NCBI GenBank assembly: GCA_019671005.1
Contig: CM033726.1
Span: forward strand, 5,277,213 to 5,341,212
Reading direction: 5' to 3'
Length of the DNA: 64,000 nt
DNA from: Hibiscus mutabilis
Lineage: Eukaryota > Streptophyta > Magnoliopsida > Malvales > Malvaceae
Shown: piece by piece, positions 1 through 11,900 of the stretch
Layout: each line of letters opens with the position of its first letter
Position numbering within the stretch: the stretch's first letter is position 1
Notes under the pieces: generated by a model
The model's database searches: none
What the model was told of the DNA's origin: nothing
What the model saw: the letters and a program-made list of their open reading frames with translations, nothing else
Position numbers and translations under genes: made by a program

Positions 1-1024
1 AGCATGAATTCAACTTCTAAACCTCATTTTCAAGCTTCTATAATCATTTCCATATCAAAATCAATCCAAATTCAACTTCACATAAAAACCCTAACTTTAA
101 ACAAAATAGGATTTAGCTACTTTCAAGTAGTTTCAATCATAATACAAGCTTGGATATAATTCTACAACAACAATTTCATCAAAATCTAATCTTAAATCAT
201 CATATTTAAACATCCCTTCATCCATCATAATCATAAAACTAAGGTTTCAAGCAAGGAAAGCATGAATAAATGGTATCAAAAGATAAAGAATTTCATGGAG
301 ATCAACTTTATATTTCATGCTTTCATCCAAAATCCAACTAAATAAGCTTGAAAATCAAAAATGAAATTTCTTCTTACCTTGGGAGAGGGTTTCGAACAAA
401 GGGGAGAAAGATGGAGAAAATCTTGATTTTTCTATCCTTTTTAATTTAAGCCATTTATCATCTTTTTAATTAAATGAATTAAAAATTCATTTTATGACAA
501 AATGACCATTTTGCCCTTATAATCCAATGTCCCACATCTTGCCACATATCAATCTACTCATCCAAGGGTCAAAAATAAGCCAAGGAGTTAGTGATTACCA
601 ACTTTACCCTTGATAATTTCCAAAATTACAATCTTGCATTTTTGATCCAATGGCTCATATTTAACATGGAAAACTTACTTTAATCCAATGGTCCATGTTA
701 AATCCTACTATTTTAAGACATGGAAATGACATTTTTAACCTTGCCTTATCATCCTTTAAAATATCTTGAATATCCATTCGATCCAATTATCCGAATATTT
801 TTCTAAACTTTATCGCTTTATAGCCAATAATACAAACTCCGTACAAAAAATCTGGGTAACACAAAAACATCATTCTTGGGGGTGAACTATTCATTTACGG
901 GACTAAAATACATAATTTTTTGAAATTACAATTTAGTCCCTAAACTTTTCTAAAGTTTATACTTTAGCCACAAAACTTTCAAAATTTTCATTTTAGTCAC
1001 TAGCCAAAAATTTAGGATATTACA
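1..1024 (-). mobile_element. LTR fragment of the TGTAATATCC...GTGTTACA Gypsy family
   Basis: Read on the minus strand, the segment begins TGTAATATCC at 1024 and runs off the window start. It follows the same order of motifs as the solo LTR at 41093-43938: the opening 'AAATTT..GGCTAGTGAC', the 'GGGACTAAA' stretch, the 'GTAAATGAATAG' block, then 'GGAGTTTGTATTA'. It is therefore a relative of that LTR in the opposite orientation. Only one end is in view, so full, solo or truncated status cannot be decided. The start lies only about 70 bp beyond the stop codon of the DUF7054 gene. Confidence 0.8.
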
Positions 1025-1094
1025 ACCATGTTCATCCATGATAAACACTATTCGGGTCCTTTATTTATTAAGAAAAGGTCATTGGATAGATTTT

Positions 1095-1596
1095 TTAATG
1101 GGAAGAGATCTTAATACCGAGGGACTTATGAATCCATGCCTTCCAATTCCCTGTTCCCTTCCTAGACACGGCCCTACTTGACCTTCCAACTTCTTCCATA
1201 CCCTCGGTCCTTGGTTTCTTGCACGACAAGAAATTCCTCGACCCTTGTGATTCAATCGTTTCCCATGGACACAGTGCTGCAACAACAGAGACAAAGTTAG
1301 ATCTTCTTCCCAAACCATTGAAAAACGGATATAAATTAAATGGGTTGGAATTTTAATAGAGACTCACCATCCAATCGAGTAGTAAGGCAATGAAGTAGGA
1401 AATCGTTGATGTTGGATTGAAGAACAGGGAGCCGACCCTCACGAGCATATGCTTTCAAAGCAGTATCGAGGACATCGGCAATGAGTTCTTCCTCGTTAAC
1501 AACGAAGCGTCTGGGCCCTGCACTTCCGAGAACCATGATGCTAACCAAGAGCCTGTTGCCCTTGGGACCCTGGTTCTTCTTCTTGCAAAGCAACAT
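1095..1596 (-). CDS. DUF7054 protein (uncharacterized At4g22758-like)
   Basis: Two exons, 1596-1368 and 1276-1095, are separated by a 91-bp GT-AG intron (1367-1277, donor GTGAGTC, acceptor TTGCAG). The join is phase 1 and gives the family-typical ALCPWETI stretch. The protein would have about 138 residues. It carries the strongly conserved core GSAGPRRFVVNEEEL (about residues 24-38), then AREGRLPVL, then the cysteine-lysine motif NFLSCKKP, and ends with a basic tail WKAWIHKSLGIKISSH that matches the usual C-terminus of this group. The preferred start is the Met at 1596 (MLLCKKKN), since relatives begin this way; an in-frame Met lies two codons upstream. Function is unknown and no catalytic residues are evident. 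Some conserved positions look unusual (LQSNINDFLLHCLTTRLD), so mild relaxation is possible, but the frame is open. A Gypsy LTR sits just downstream of the stop. Confidence 0.8.
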
Positions 1597-1602
1597 ATAC
1601 AA

Positions 1603-2508
1603 ATAGAAATAAAAACAAGGGATGTTTATTAGTGTGGAGTTCTAAAAAAGGGTTTCTGCTGTTGGTGTTTACGGATCAAGGCCGAGACAGCGATAATACC
1701 AGCCTTCTCTGAAAGAACCGAACGCGGACGCAGAGGCTGCCGAAACAGGGAGGAGATAGCTCGCCCTTGATTTACAAAGGGAGACCATCAAAGTAGTACT
1801 GGGAACTGTTTCCACCATTCACAAGGATGCTAAAAAGACCCAAACGAAAAGAACAAAAATGAGCCAAAGTTGTTTAGGTAGGGCAGATTTCAACAAGAGA
1901 ATGGGAAGGTTAAAGATACGTGAGGCTAAGGTCTTTCCCCTTTCAGGTTGCTTACGATGTTTTGAGAGGAAAAGGAGTTGGATTCCTGAGTTTATTATCG
2001 ATTTTGTTAGCTAGTTTGTTTCGTTACGTATAATAATGAGGAAGAATCGTGTTTTCGTGTTGAATGAATAGAGATTTAGAGGCTGTTATTTTACTGGTTT
2101 TAGTAATTTACGCCGGCCTTCCCTCAGAATCGGATGCTATCTTCCCTCAACAATCACCAACATTTGCGGTTAATAAAAAGTTGATCTAACGGAATGAGAT
2201 ACTATATCTTCTAAGTAGAATTCTATTATTGTGGTGGAAGTAAATTAAATTAAAGAGCCATTTCATAATAAATTCTTGTAGTACTTGATTCAGATTTACC
2301 GGTCAATAAATTAGATACATGTAGTTATACAAAAAAATCCATCAACACCGGCCAATATCTCCCTCCTTAAAAATCACGAATCTCAAACATGAACCATAAA
2401 ATAGACTTGTACTTTACAAAAAATATATATCCCTTCTCAGTTCTCTCTCGGGGAATATCTCTTCAATTTTAGATTGGTCGATCTAATTTTGTTGAACCGT
2501 ATATATTT
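1603..2508. other. Upstream flank of the DUF7054 gene, no gene seen
   Basis: The first 400 bp are less AT-rich than the rest and may hold the 5' leader and promoter of the minus-strand gene; a short open stretch near 1680-1800 has no recognisable homology. The remainder is AT-rich with no feature I can support. Confidence 0.4.
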
Positions 2509-3280
2509 AGGGTTATATTTTGATATACAAGCAACGTAAGAAAATTATACACCCCTTCATATTTAAACTATAGGATCTAAAACCTAAACCCTCACATTCT
2601 AAATTATAAACTCTAAACCTTAAACGTTATATTCTAACCCTAAGCCATGTAACATAAGCCCATAAACCTTAATCCTCAACATAACCCCCTAATTCCTAAA
2701 ATCACTACTCTAACCCTAAACTAGGGGTGATAACGAGCTCGGAAACAGTGTTATTGGGCTCGGCGAGCTCGAAATTTTAGGCTCGGCTCAGGCTCGAAGC
2801 TTGTCAGGCTCGTCAAGCTCGGCTCGGCTCGACTCAAAATGGACAATTTTGCTATAATTCTTTTTATAAAAGATAAGGCATCGTTAAAAAACCCTTTCAT
2901 AACCAACACTGAAACGAAATTCAATATCGGGAAGGGGAAAAGAGTGCCCAATTTATTTTAGTTAATTTATTTTTAGTGGGTTTTCCTTAATTTATTTTAT
3001 CGCTTTTCTTTTGCTAAAGAGATTACTTTTGGTGTATATGTAGCATATATATATATATAATATATATATAATTATTCTGAGCCTGTTCACGAGCTTTTCG
3101 AGCCGAGCTTGGGTCGGCTCGGCTTGTTAAGGTCTCGAGCCGAGCCCGAGTAGCTCGCGAGCCGATCAGGCTCATTATCACCCCTACCCTAAACCATATA
3201 ACATAAACCCATAAACCTTAATCCTCAACATAAACCCCCTAATTCTTAAAATTGAAAAGCTTGTGTATCAAACTATTTCT
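2509..3280. repeat. AT-rich inverted-end element with telomere-like interior, split by a MITE
   Basis: The left end reads GGGTTATATTTTGATATACA at about 2510. The right end, in inverse orientation, reads GCTTGTGTATCAAA near 3260-3274. The interior is a run of degenerate CCCTAAA-like words. About 80 bp are duplicated on both sides of the nested MITE (2722-3186). The same ends recur at 6950-7330, so this looks like a small non-autonomous DNA element family. No target duplication was established. Confidence 0.45.
2722..3186. mobile_element. hAT-type MITE with perfect 8-bp target duplication
   Basis: Perfect 12-bp terminal inverted repeats TAGGGGTGATAA / TTATCACCCCTA bound a 465-bp element. Both flanks carry the 8-bp direct repeat CCCTAAAC (2714-2721 and 3187-3194). 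An 8-bp duplication is the hAT signature. The sub-terminal parts are dense in GCTCGGCTCG / GAGCTCG words that make long imperfect hairpins. There is no transposase. Confidence 0.88.
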
Positions 3281-4735
3281 CATATATTTATACTAATCAT
3301 TGTTATCAATTGGTTTAGCGGAATAATAAGTCGTAATGGATTATTGTAGTATATGATTTGAATTATTTAGTCAATAAATTAAATATTGAATTAACCAATA
3401 TTGAAATTCTACTAAAATCACTGTTCTAAAGATCAAATTAGCGTTTAAGAATATATATATATATATATATCATTTTACATATATTCTTTTTTATATCAAT
3501 AATTTCATCTATTTTTCTTGCCGAACAAATTTATAAAAATATAAATTTTTATATGAAACATTTTCTTGTAACAAAATTAAATTTTATTTGTTATTTATTG
3601 TAGGTAAAAATATTGATCATTCATGTTTCTGTACTGTATATCAGGGTTCAACAAAATTAGGCCTGTCTAACATAATCTCTATATATTAGAGAGAGAAAAT
3701 CTCTATACTTACCTCATTTGCCAGAAAATAAGAAATATATACATTTTAAATCTTTTTAGCGTGGGATAATCTTATAATATGGGTAATTATTTCATGCACA
3801 AGCGTTTGTGAAAATTTTGTTTACACAAGTGTTTTAGTTTTAGGGTTTAGGGATTGTGTTTAGGGTCTAGTGTTTAGGGTTTAAGCAGGGGCAGAGCCAG
3901 AAAATTATTTAAGGGTGTCATTTTTCTTAAGTTATATTTAAGGGGTGTCAATTATCTATAAACGAGTGTCATTTATTTACTTTTTAAATATATATATATA
4001 GAGAGAAAAACTTCAATACACATGTTGTGTAAAATTTAGTTTACACAAGCGTTTTAGGTTTAAGGATTAGGAGTTTAGTTTTGGGTTTAGAGTTTAGGGG
4101 TTTGGGTTGTAGGGTTTAGAATTTAAGGTTAGTGTTAAAATTTAGGGTTTATAGGTTAAAACCTAAATCCCTAACCATATTACCCTAAACATAAACTCTA
4201 ACCTCTAAACCCTAAATTCCAATCATAAACCCTAAATTCTAAATCCTACACTTGAACACAGAAACCCTAAACCCTAAACAAATCCATAAACCTTAAAACT
4301 AAGGCATTTGTAAAAAAAATTCATTTCTACCACCATTGCATGAGATATTTTCTCATATCAAATTATTAATAAATCAAGTTTAAAGATTAAATTATAAAAA
4401 CTGATAAATTATGTGATTAATATAAAAGAAAATAAAATTTTAACAATCTAATTGAAAAAAAACGTCCAAGTTCATAAATTAAACTTATCCCTTTAAAAAT
4501 TATAGTTATAGTCAATGTATTTTTAATTGAGTTTACGAAAGTATTAAATTAAATGTAATTTCTCATTTAAAAAATAGTTAAATGGTGTTTTCAGTGCTAT
4601 GGGTTTTATAATTTACATTTAATATATTTTTATATTAAATTCAAGAATAAATAGTCAACATGTCTGCAACAATTAAGCATTAGTTTGATTGACATTATTT
4701 TTATTACAACATTCAAGGGCAGTAAGTTCAAATGC
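3281..4735. repeat. AT-rich intergenic DNA with degenerate telomere-like words
   Basis: No gene is seen. An (AT)n run lies near 3452-3472. From 3838 to about 4290 the sequence is full of TTTAGGG-like words, then CCCTAAA-like words, in opposite orientations, flanked by related 'CACAAGCGTTT' segments (3795, 4045) and an inverted partner near 4300. It is too degenerate to be a telomere and resembles the interior of the element family at 2509-3280. Confidence 0.5.
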
Positions 4736-4744
4736 ACTTAAATA

Positions 4745-5270
4745 GAGTTAATTGCACCACACGTCCCCAAATTATGACACTTATTTTAAATTGGTCCATA
4801 AACTTTAAAGCATTCTAATTTTATCCTCAAACTATGACCTTCATTTTAAATCGGTCTCCAAATTTTTGAGCATTCCAGTTCCATCCTTAAACTTTGACTC
4901 TCATTCTAAATTGGTCCTCAAACTTTTGGAACGTTCTAATTTCATCCCCAAATTATCAATATATGCTAATCATATCTTTTGTTAATAAAACCGTTACAAA
5001 AACTGTTAATTGTCATGAAACACTTATGTGTATTATGTAATAATATGATGTGATATAAACGATAATTTGAGGATGAAATTAGAACATTCAAAAAGTTTGA
5101 GGATCAATTTAGATTGAGAATTATAGTTTGAGGATGAAACTGGAATGCTCAAAAGTTTGGGGATCAATCTAGAATGAAGGTCATAGTTTGATGAAATTGG
5201 AATGTTTTAAAGTTTAGGGACCAATTTAAAATGAGGGTCATAGTTTGAGGACGTGTGGTGCAATTAACTC
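4745..5270. mobile_element. Mutator-like foldback MITE with 9-bp target duplication
   Basis: Terminal inverted repeats GAGTTAATTGCACCAC / GTGGTGCAATTAACTC extend into arms of roughly 200 bp that are nearly self-complementary. The 9-bp direct repeat ACTTAAATA flanks the element (4736-4744 and 5271-5279), as expected for Mutator-like transposition. Each arm is itself built of about three diverged tandem units of roughly 60 bp ('CCTCAAACT..GACC..CATTTTAAAT..GGTC'). There is no coding capacity. Confidence 0.85.
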
Positions 5271-5650
5271 ACTTAAATATAATTATTTTCAATTTAAAAA
5301 TTAGAAATCATAGGTAATTTAAACATTGTAATGTATGTAAATGTGTATAAAAATTACTCTTCTGAGGTCTTATGGCAGTATTTATTCTGTTTTTAACTAT
5401 TAATTAAACTCAGACATATCTTACAAACAAAGTTACTAAGATGGACTGAGTGCTGGAGGGGGCAGTCGCCCCCTGAAAATTTAAAATTCGTATATGAAAT
5501 TTCTATATATTTTCTATTGAAAATATATAAGCATGTATTCATCCTAAAAGATATTCAAATTCAAACGTCTTAGAAAAGACATCATTTTTTTAATGAGATA
5601 ACTCCTCATATAAAATAACATCATAATTTTACAAAACAAAAACACACTAA

Positions 5651-6308
5651 AGGGCCGTTTAGGAATGAGTTCTAAACGGGATTTTGGTTAAAATATTGGT
5701 TTGAAACTGAAAAGCAATACAAAACAGTTAGTTTTTGAAAAAAAAAAACTGTGTTTGAAAAGTGCTTTTCAATTCAAACGTAAAAGTTAAAATTTTTAGC
5801 TTTTGCAGTTGGGAAATTGCTTTTGGGAGCCAAATTATAATTTTAACTTTCATTTACTATTGTGTTTATTTATAATTTATAAATTTATAATTTTTTACGA
5901 AGAGATAATTATATAATTAATAAATTATTTTTAGTTTAAAAATTATATATATTTATTCATGTCAAGTTTTTTAAATAAAATATTTTAAATTTATTATATT
6001 TTTATGAAACACGTACAATTGTTAGAACAAAATGTATTTATTAATAAAAATATTTTTTATATTTTTATGATAATTTAAGCTGATATATTTTATATATTAT
6101 AACATTAAAGAATTTAGATATAAATTATATATATATATATAACTTCCAATATCATGTTCAAAATTGTCATTTACCTTCTTAAAATTACTTTTTGACATTA
6201 ATACTAAATACTTAAATCTCAAATTTAAAAATTCAAAAATACTTCTAAAAATTACTTTTTAAAAATACTTTTTCACCGCACTTTTTAAAAACAATATAAA
6301 ACTAGCCC
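5651..6308. mobile_element. AT-rich non-autonomous element, possibly PIF/Harbinger-like
   Basis: The segment starts AGGGCCGTTTAGG and ends CTAGCCC (inverse GGGCTAG), between TAA trinucleotides (5648-5650, 6309-6311) that could be a 3-bp target duplication. The interior matches, motif by motif, the AT-rich block in intron 2 of the PLAC8 gene (about 29640-30145). Examples are 'TACAATTGTTAGAA', 'TTATTAATAAAAATAT' and 'GATAATTTAAG.TGATATATTT'. The superfamily assignment is weak; the repeat relationship is clear. Confidence 0.6.
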
Positions 6309-6311
6309 TAA

Positions 6312-7330
6312 TAATTGAATGGTTAGCATTATTGTTTGCCAAAGCGCAGGTGCTGTATTTCTTTTTTTTTTAAGGCTACTCTTACGTGACAGTCCGTGAA
6401 ATGTAGAAAGCATACGGACAAAATTGTAGAAAACTTAATGGTTCCAAGTAAAAAAAAATACACAACTCTTCATATTTAAATTAAAAATTTTAAAATTTAA
6501 AATTTTAATTCTAACACTCTAAAACTCTAAATCATAAATTTTAAAATTTAAATTTTAATTAGAAATCCTAAATTTTACATCCTAAAACCTAAACCCTAAA
6601 TCATAATCTAAATCTTTAAACCCTAAAATTAAAAAGACTAGTGTAGTGTATCAAAATATTTTTCTTCCGCTAAATATAACTCTTCGTATAATATAATATC
6701 GTAATTTAACAGTTTCACTTATAATTCAAATAGTTTATATTATTAATATAGTTCTAAAATATTAGGAGTAATTGATATAATTTTTATAAAAAAATATTTT
6801 ATGAAAACAATATGCCCAGTTGCCCACCATTACTATACTGACTACATTACCTAAATTTTAAACTTTAAATTTAGAATTTTAAATCATATATCACAGTTCG
6901 TGTCGTTAAAAATATATACTTTTTTAAATATAAACTCTAAATTATAAAAAAATATTTTGATACACGAATTTGTGTAACACACAAGCTTTTTAATTTTAGA
7001 ATTTAGAGTTTTAGGTTAAGGTTTAAGAGTTTAGTGTATAGAGTATAAAATTTAAGGTTTATGGTTAGAATGGTGTTTATGGTTAACCATTAAAAAATCA
7101 CTAATTTTCTATGTATTCGTAGGTACATTCTTTATGCATTTTTCCTCTAATTGCACTAAAAACATATAACTTTTGCACTAAAACATAACTTATAGGTTAA
7201 CCGTTGTAGTATTTTGGTTAACCGTGAACATCTCTAAAATTTAGAGTTTAGGGTTTAAAATTTAGATTTTAAATTTTATAGAAGGGTTATGTAATTTTTT
7301 TAACACAACTTGTGTATCAAAATATAACCC
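6312..7330. repeat. AT-rich repeats, including a second GGGTTATATTTTGATACAC-ended element
   Basis: At 6950-7330 the left end ATATTTTGATACACGAA and the right end (inverse) TTATATTTTGATACACAAG enclose TTTAGGG-like text. A related but more decayed block lies at about 6440-6660. There are no coding features. The first 100 bp show nothing recognisable. Confidence 0.45.
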
Positions 7331-7578
7331 AAATTATAAATACTAAAATCTAAGTCTTAAATATTAATTTTTGAGAAAAACAAAACAAAACAGAATTGTG
7401 GGAGGGTACCAAATCAAAGGTTAGCATTTGTTGGTAACTCAAATAGAGTGTGACGGACTGTTGGCAAACCATTTTCCTTTGAAAAATGAATCCGAAAGTG
7501 CAAATTTGAATACCTTATGTATGTGTATTTATACTTGGGGGGGAATTAATGGGTTACTTCCCGAAAGAAGATAACACC

Positions 7579-8966
7579 CTACACATGACTTCTAGGATCA
7601 ACAACCTGGTGCACCCTCCTCGACTCCGCGCTTGAATACTGTACCACCTCACGAGCCTGAGGAACCGACGCCTCACCTCGGGCAAGAGCATCCACATTCT
7701 CAAGGAAGTACTTCCTCGGAAGCCTGCCTACGACGTTTCCTTCCTCGTTCCCCTCTTTGTCCAGGAATGCAAAATGCGGAATACCCTCGACGCCAAACTC
7801 GTCAAGTTCTTGTTCCCACTTTGTGTTGTCAACATTCAGCATGACGAAATTCACACGATCCCTGTAGCGAAAGTGGGTATTGGGTGTTAAGGAGTGAAGT
7901 AAATTATGAAACACAGAAGTTACACATGGAAAATTGTGTCAAATTCATCAATCAACAACTGAGAATAACACAATCTCTTCAAATGTATCGAAAACCAGAA
8001 AGCATATATATTCATAAACAACTGAAGACAAAGGATTCACAGAAGCCGTTACCTGTACTGCTGCTCTACTTTATAAATATCCGGAGCTAATTCCCGGCAT
8101 ACTTCACACCAATCTGCGTAGAACTCTACAACAGTTGGCTTTCCATTTGAAAGAGCCTTTAGAACCAACCAAAACAGACAAGTGTTAGATAATGTTGCAA
8201 CCCTATATTAAAGCAAATGTTTGTTTTCTCGGACTAACCGGAAGTTCAAAACCTTCTCATAATACCAAAACAAATTTAAGTTTAAGAAATAAGAGCTGAA
8301 CTACAATAAATATGTGATAAATCAAAGAACAACTAAAATCAAACATGTCACCTCTAAAACCGTTATCTACAAAGGAAGACCGCCCTCTAATTAAAAGGAA
8401 CTGACTGTACTGTCAGAAAGAATGAGAACAATTTGACTTTCTTTTACTCGAGGAAGTTACAAGTTTTACGAACAACTACTATATCCCATAAAATAATTAA
8501 ATGAAACAAATCAAACCTACATAACCGACATGTAGCTAGAAAAAATCGAACACAGAGAAGGATCGACTGCGTATAACGGGACTTAAACCTGAGACCTAAA
8601 GCTCATGAGCCACAAAGCCTCTTTCCTGCCACTGAGACAATGTTCAATGGCATGTTAGCTTAGCTTTAGATACAACGAATTCACAACTTCGACATAGCCT
8701 GTCATCCATGGATTACCTCAGATCTAGATCCTGCAAAAATGATATAGCAATTGAGTAAACAAGTAAAGAAAATCAAACCTCTTCATAAGGCACTGCTGCA
8801 GCAGATAAGTCCTTCAAAGAAACTCCAAAGTCTAATCGTGACGATAAGAAAAGTCCCACTGCTGCAAGGGTAGAACCAACTGCTACTCGCCTATTTAAAT
8901 TTTTGTTTGGAAATTCAGAAAAGCCTCCTCCATCAGAGGAAGTTGTAGCTTTGCTAGTGCTATCTT
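7579..8966 (-). pseudogene. HCF164: HCF164 thioredoxin-like gene, 3' part (exon 2 end, exons 3 and 4)
   Basis: Exon 2 continues at 8966-8779 (membrane-anchor region NRRVAVGSTLAAVGLFLSSR, then SAAAVPYEE). Exon 3 is 8156-8053 and holds the thioredoxin active site WCEVC. Exon 4 is 7861-7579 (GIPHFAFLDKEGNEEGNVVG, ending DPRSHV and a TAG). All junctions are GT-AG and phase-consistent. HCF164 is a thylakoid-anchored thioredoxin-like protein with its redox domain in the lumen. It passes reducing power from stromal thioredoxin through CcdA and is needed for cytochrome b6f assembly. Every key residue of this half is intact. The gene is nevertheless split: exon 2 is interrupted at 8966/8967 by a 13.5-kb retrotransposon, and the rest continues at 22505. 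Loss of function is inferred; a second functional copy elsewhere is likely. Confidence 0.9.
8520..8645 (-). repeat. Possible tRNA-derived SINE in HCF164 intron 2
   Basis: On the minus strand a box A-like GTCTCAGTGGCAGG (8638-8625) is followed about 35 nt later by a box B-like GGTTTAAGTCCC (8589-8578), the layout of a plant SINE head. Both boxes deviate from consensus and no target duplication was found. Confidence 0.4.
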
Positions 8967-11900
8967 TGTAATATCCCAAATTTTAGCTAGTGACCAAAAT
9001 ATAAATTTTGAAAGTTTAGGGGTTAAAGTATAAACTTTGGAAAAGTTTGGGGACTAAGTGTAAATTTTCCTAACAAATGATTTTATTCAGTATAAGAGTG
9101 AATCGAATCGAAAAAGATACCTTGATATCAGTTTTAAGAATTAAGATGCAGAAAAAGGTCCCGAATTTGGATGGAATGAAATTGTTAAACGTGCTCAAGC
9201 CAGAGAAATACAAGGATGGTGACCTTCGGGAAGGTCCCATAAAAATATTTTTGATCGATATTTTGGACTCATTAAGAGTAAAGAATATTCGTATGGATTT
9301 ACGATAAAGGATTTCTAAGAGAAATTTTACTTTTTGAAGATTTTCGATAATTATCGGGATAAAAGACTGAGTTAAGAAAATTCAGTCTAAGTCATTAAGG
9401 AAGGAATTTTTATGAGATGATAATGTTTATTTCCCAAATATGGAAATATGAAATTTTTGGAATAAATCTGATAGTTCAGAAAAGGTAAAATCGCAGTAGA
9501 AGTATTTTACGAATATCGGGAAATCGGATCGAATTGAAATTTTGAAGACAGTTCCAAAGATGATGTGGAAATTTATAAAATATTATTTTATGAATATTTT
9601 ATTGTTGGATGGATTCTAACTAGATTTAGTTAGACTATGATAGAGTGGCTATAAAGCTTTAAAGTTCGTAGGAAGAAAATTTGGAAATCGTATTGAGTAA
9701 GATTCGAATATTTGGATCAAATAAAATGTCACAAATAAATATCTAAGATATTTATGAAGGTGGATGATTGGATTGGAACCAAATTGGTTCAATTTTAATG
9801 GAATGACAATTTTCAAGACTTGTTGTAAATAAAGACTAGTTGGAGGGCAAATTGGACATTTGCCATGGATGGCATTTTTGAAATATTTTGAAACATTGAG
9901 GGCAATTTTTAAAGGTGAATAACACTTGGATTTGATCATGGCCATTGATTTTTGATAAGATTAAATCTTGGCCTTTGGATTAAAAGGGTAAGTTAGTAAT
10001 TTCACTAATTAAATGAATTTTAAATTCATTTAATTTTAACATGTGGATTAAATAAGTAAAAGATGAACCAAATTTGTTTATTTTTCTTGAAATATTTCGG
10101 ACTAAAGGGAGAAAAAAAGGGAGAAAATTTTCCAAGCTCGATTCAAGCCCCGAAACTCGACTTTCAGGTAATCTCTTCAACTACAAAGTTATTCTATTGT
10201 TCAAGCTCTCTCTCTTGATGTTAATAATTCATGGAAAACATGCTTGATTGATGAGAATTTTGCATAAGAAGAATTAGGGTTTATGGAAAAAGTTTGGGGC
10301 TTTTGGAATTTTATGATTCCATGATGAAATTTAAGTTGGAAACAAGTTGTTATGATGAGAAAATTATGTTTTTGAGTTGAGATTTAAACCCTACATATTT
10401 TAGTTTGTATGAAGATGATTAGGGTTTATGGATTCAAGTTTGATTTAGGGTTTGTGATGTTAGATAAATGATCTAGTAAACTTGATTTGTTGTTTGAAAG
10501 CAATACCCTAAATTTAAAGTATATGGGCCATTTCATCAATTCTGAAAGTTAAAGGAACAATCTGAACTTTTATGATTTTGAAGTGTATTTATGCTATTAA
10601 TGATGTTGGAGATGTGAAATTGAAGTAAGAATGCTAAATTGATGTTGAATTAAAGTAGTGATCATTTTGACAATTTGTCAAAGTTAAGTGACCAATTCGG
10701 AAATAAGATTTTGGATGAAGACTAAATCTGATTTTTAGTTGAAATAATAGAATTCAAGTAGTAATGTTGATTTGAGGACTAATTTGCAAAGTTAAGAAGT
10801 TTGAATCCTTACATTTGCATTTTAGTGACTATTTCGGCAAAGAAGGAAAATTAGAGGAAATTATTGTAAATAATTATTTGATGAAGAAGGTGATAATTTG
10901 GTGGTTTTAAGCAAGTAATTGGACTAAATTGACAAATAGCAAAGTAAGAAGAAATTAGTATAAAGTTTGAAGTTATTCACGGAAGTTGTGTAGGAAAACT
11001 GGATTTTGGCAGTAAGTTCAAAAATTAACAATAAATTCTACAAAAATGGTTAGATGGTGAATTTTATACCGGTGTAAATATTTGTTTATCTAGTTTCGTT
11101 TCCAATAAACGGAAACTGATTTCGAGTTCCGAGTTAAAAGATATGAATTTTTAAGTGATGAAAGGTCAAAAAACAGAGCACCAGTCTGTTCCGAATTTCA
11201 GCACTGTAATCGACTTTGAAAATTCGCCATAAATAGTACAAGTTCAATCGGGACTATTAATTTATATGGATGAAAAGCTTATTGAACCTAGTTTCTTTCA
11301 GAACAAACGGAATCGAATTCCAAGTTTTAGATCATTTTATAGAAATAAATCTTTGAAGGTAGTACAAGTTGCCAGAAAATGAAAATTTAGATATTTTGTA
11401 TCTAAAGTTAGTTAGCGAGCTCGTAAGAATTATTTGAAGTTCGAAATAGTCATTAAAGACCAAAAATGGGTTTTGGACAGTATAAGGAAAGAAGCAAAAA
11501 CTTTTGGAAATTTTGTATATTCGAATGACTAGATTTGATAGCATGTTTAAAGTATTGTTAGATTTGAATCTAACGAATGTCATTCGTATTTATGTGATCA
11601 ATGAAGTTGATCTGAATCAAAAGAGGGTTCGAGATACTATGAGGAAAATGATCAAGTAAGCTTAGTGAGGCAAGATAATAAATGTCCCAGTTGAGTGCAT
11701 TTATATGTTTTAAATGTATTTTGATAAATTTTGCTAAATTTATTTATATGAATTTATTTAAAATGACAACATGGTTTTTGTACATGATATACAATGTTTT
11801 ACAAGCAAAGGAAAAAGGTTAGTATATATTGGGGTATGAACTGTCCTATTATATTGTTTTGACAATTTATTATTGAATAAGGATGATATATGGATCATAT

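Noticed and set aside
3838..4290. Possible telomere or interstitial telomere array
   Set aside because: The heptamers are too degenerate and mixed in orientation; better explained as the interior of a dispersed repeat family.
7632..7844. Plus-strand 70-codon frame
   Set aside because: Antisense shadow of HCF164 exon 4.
9649..9945. 98-codon minus-strand frame recurring at 14464 and 19285, with a 102-codon neighbour at 14651 and 19472
   Set aside because: These lie at the same place in the three LTR copies and repeat only because the LTRs do. No domain or codon bias is visible.
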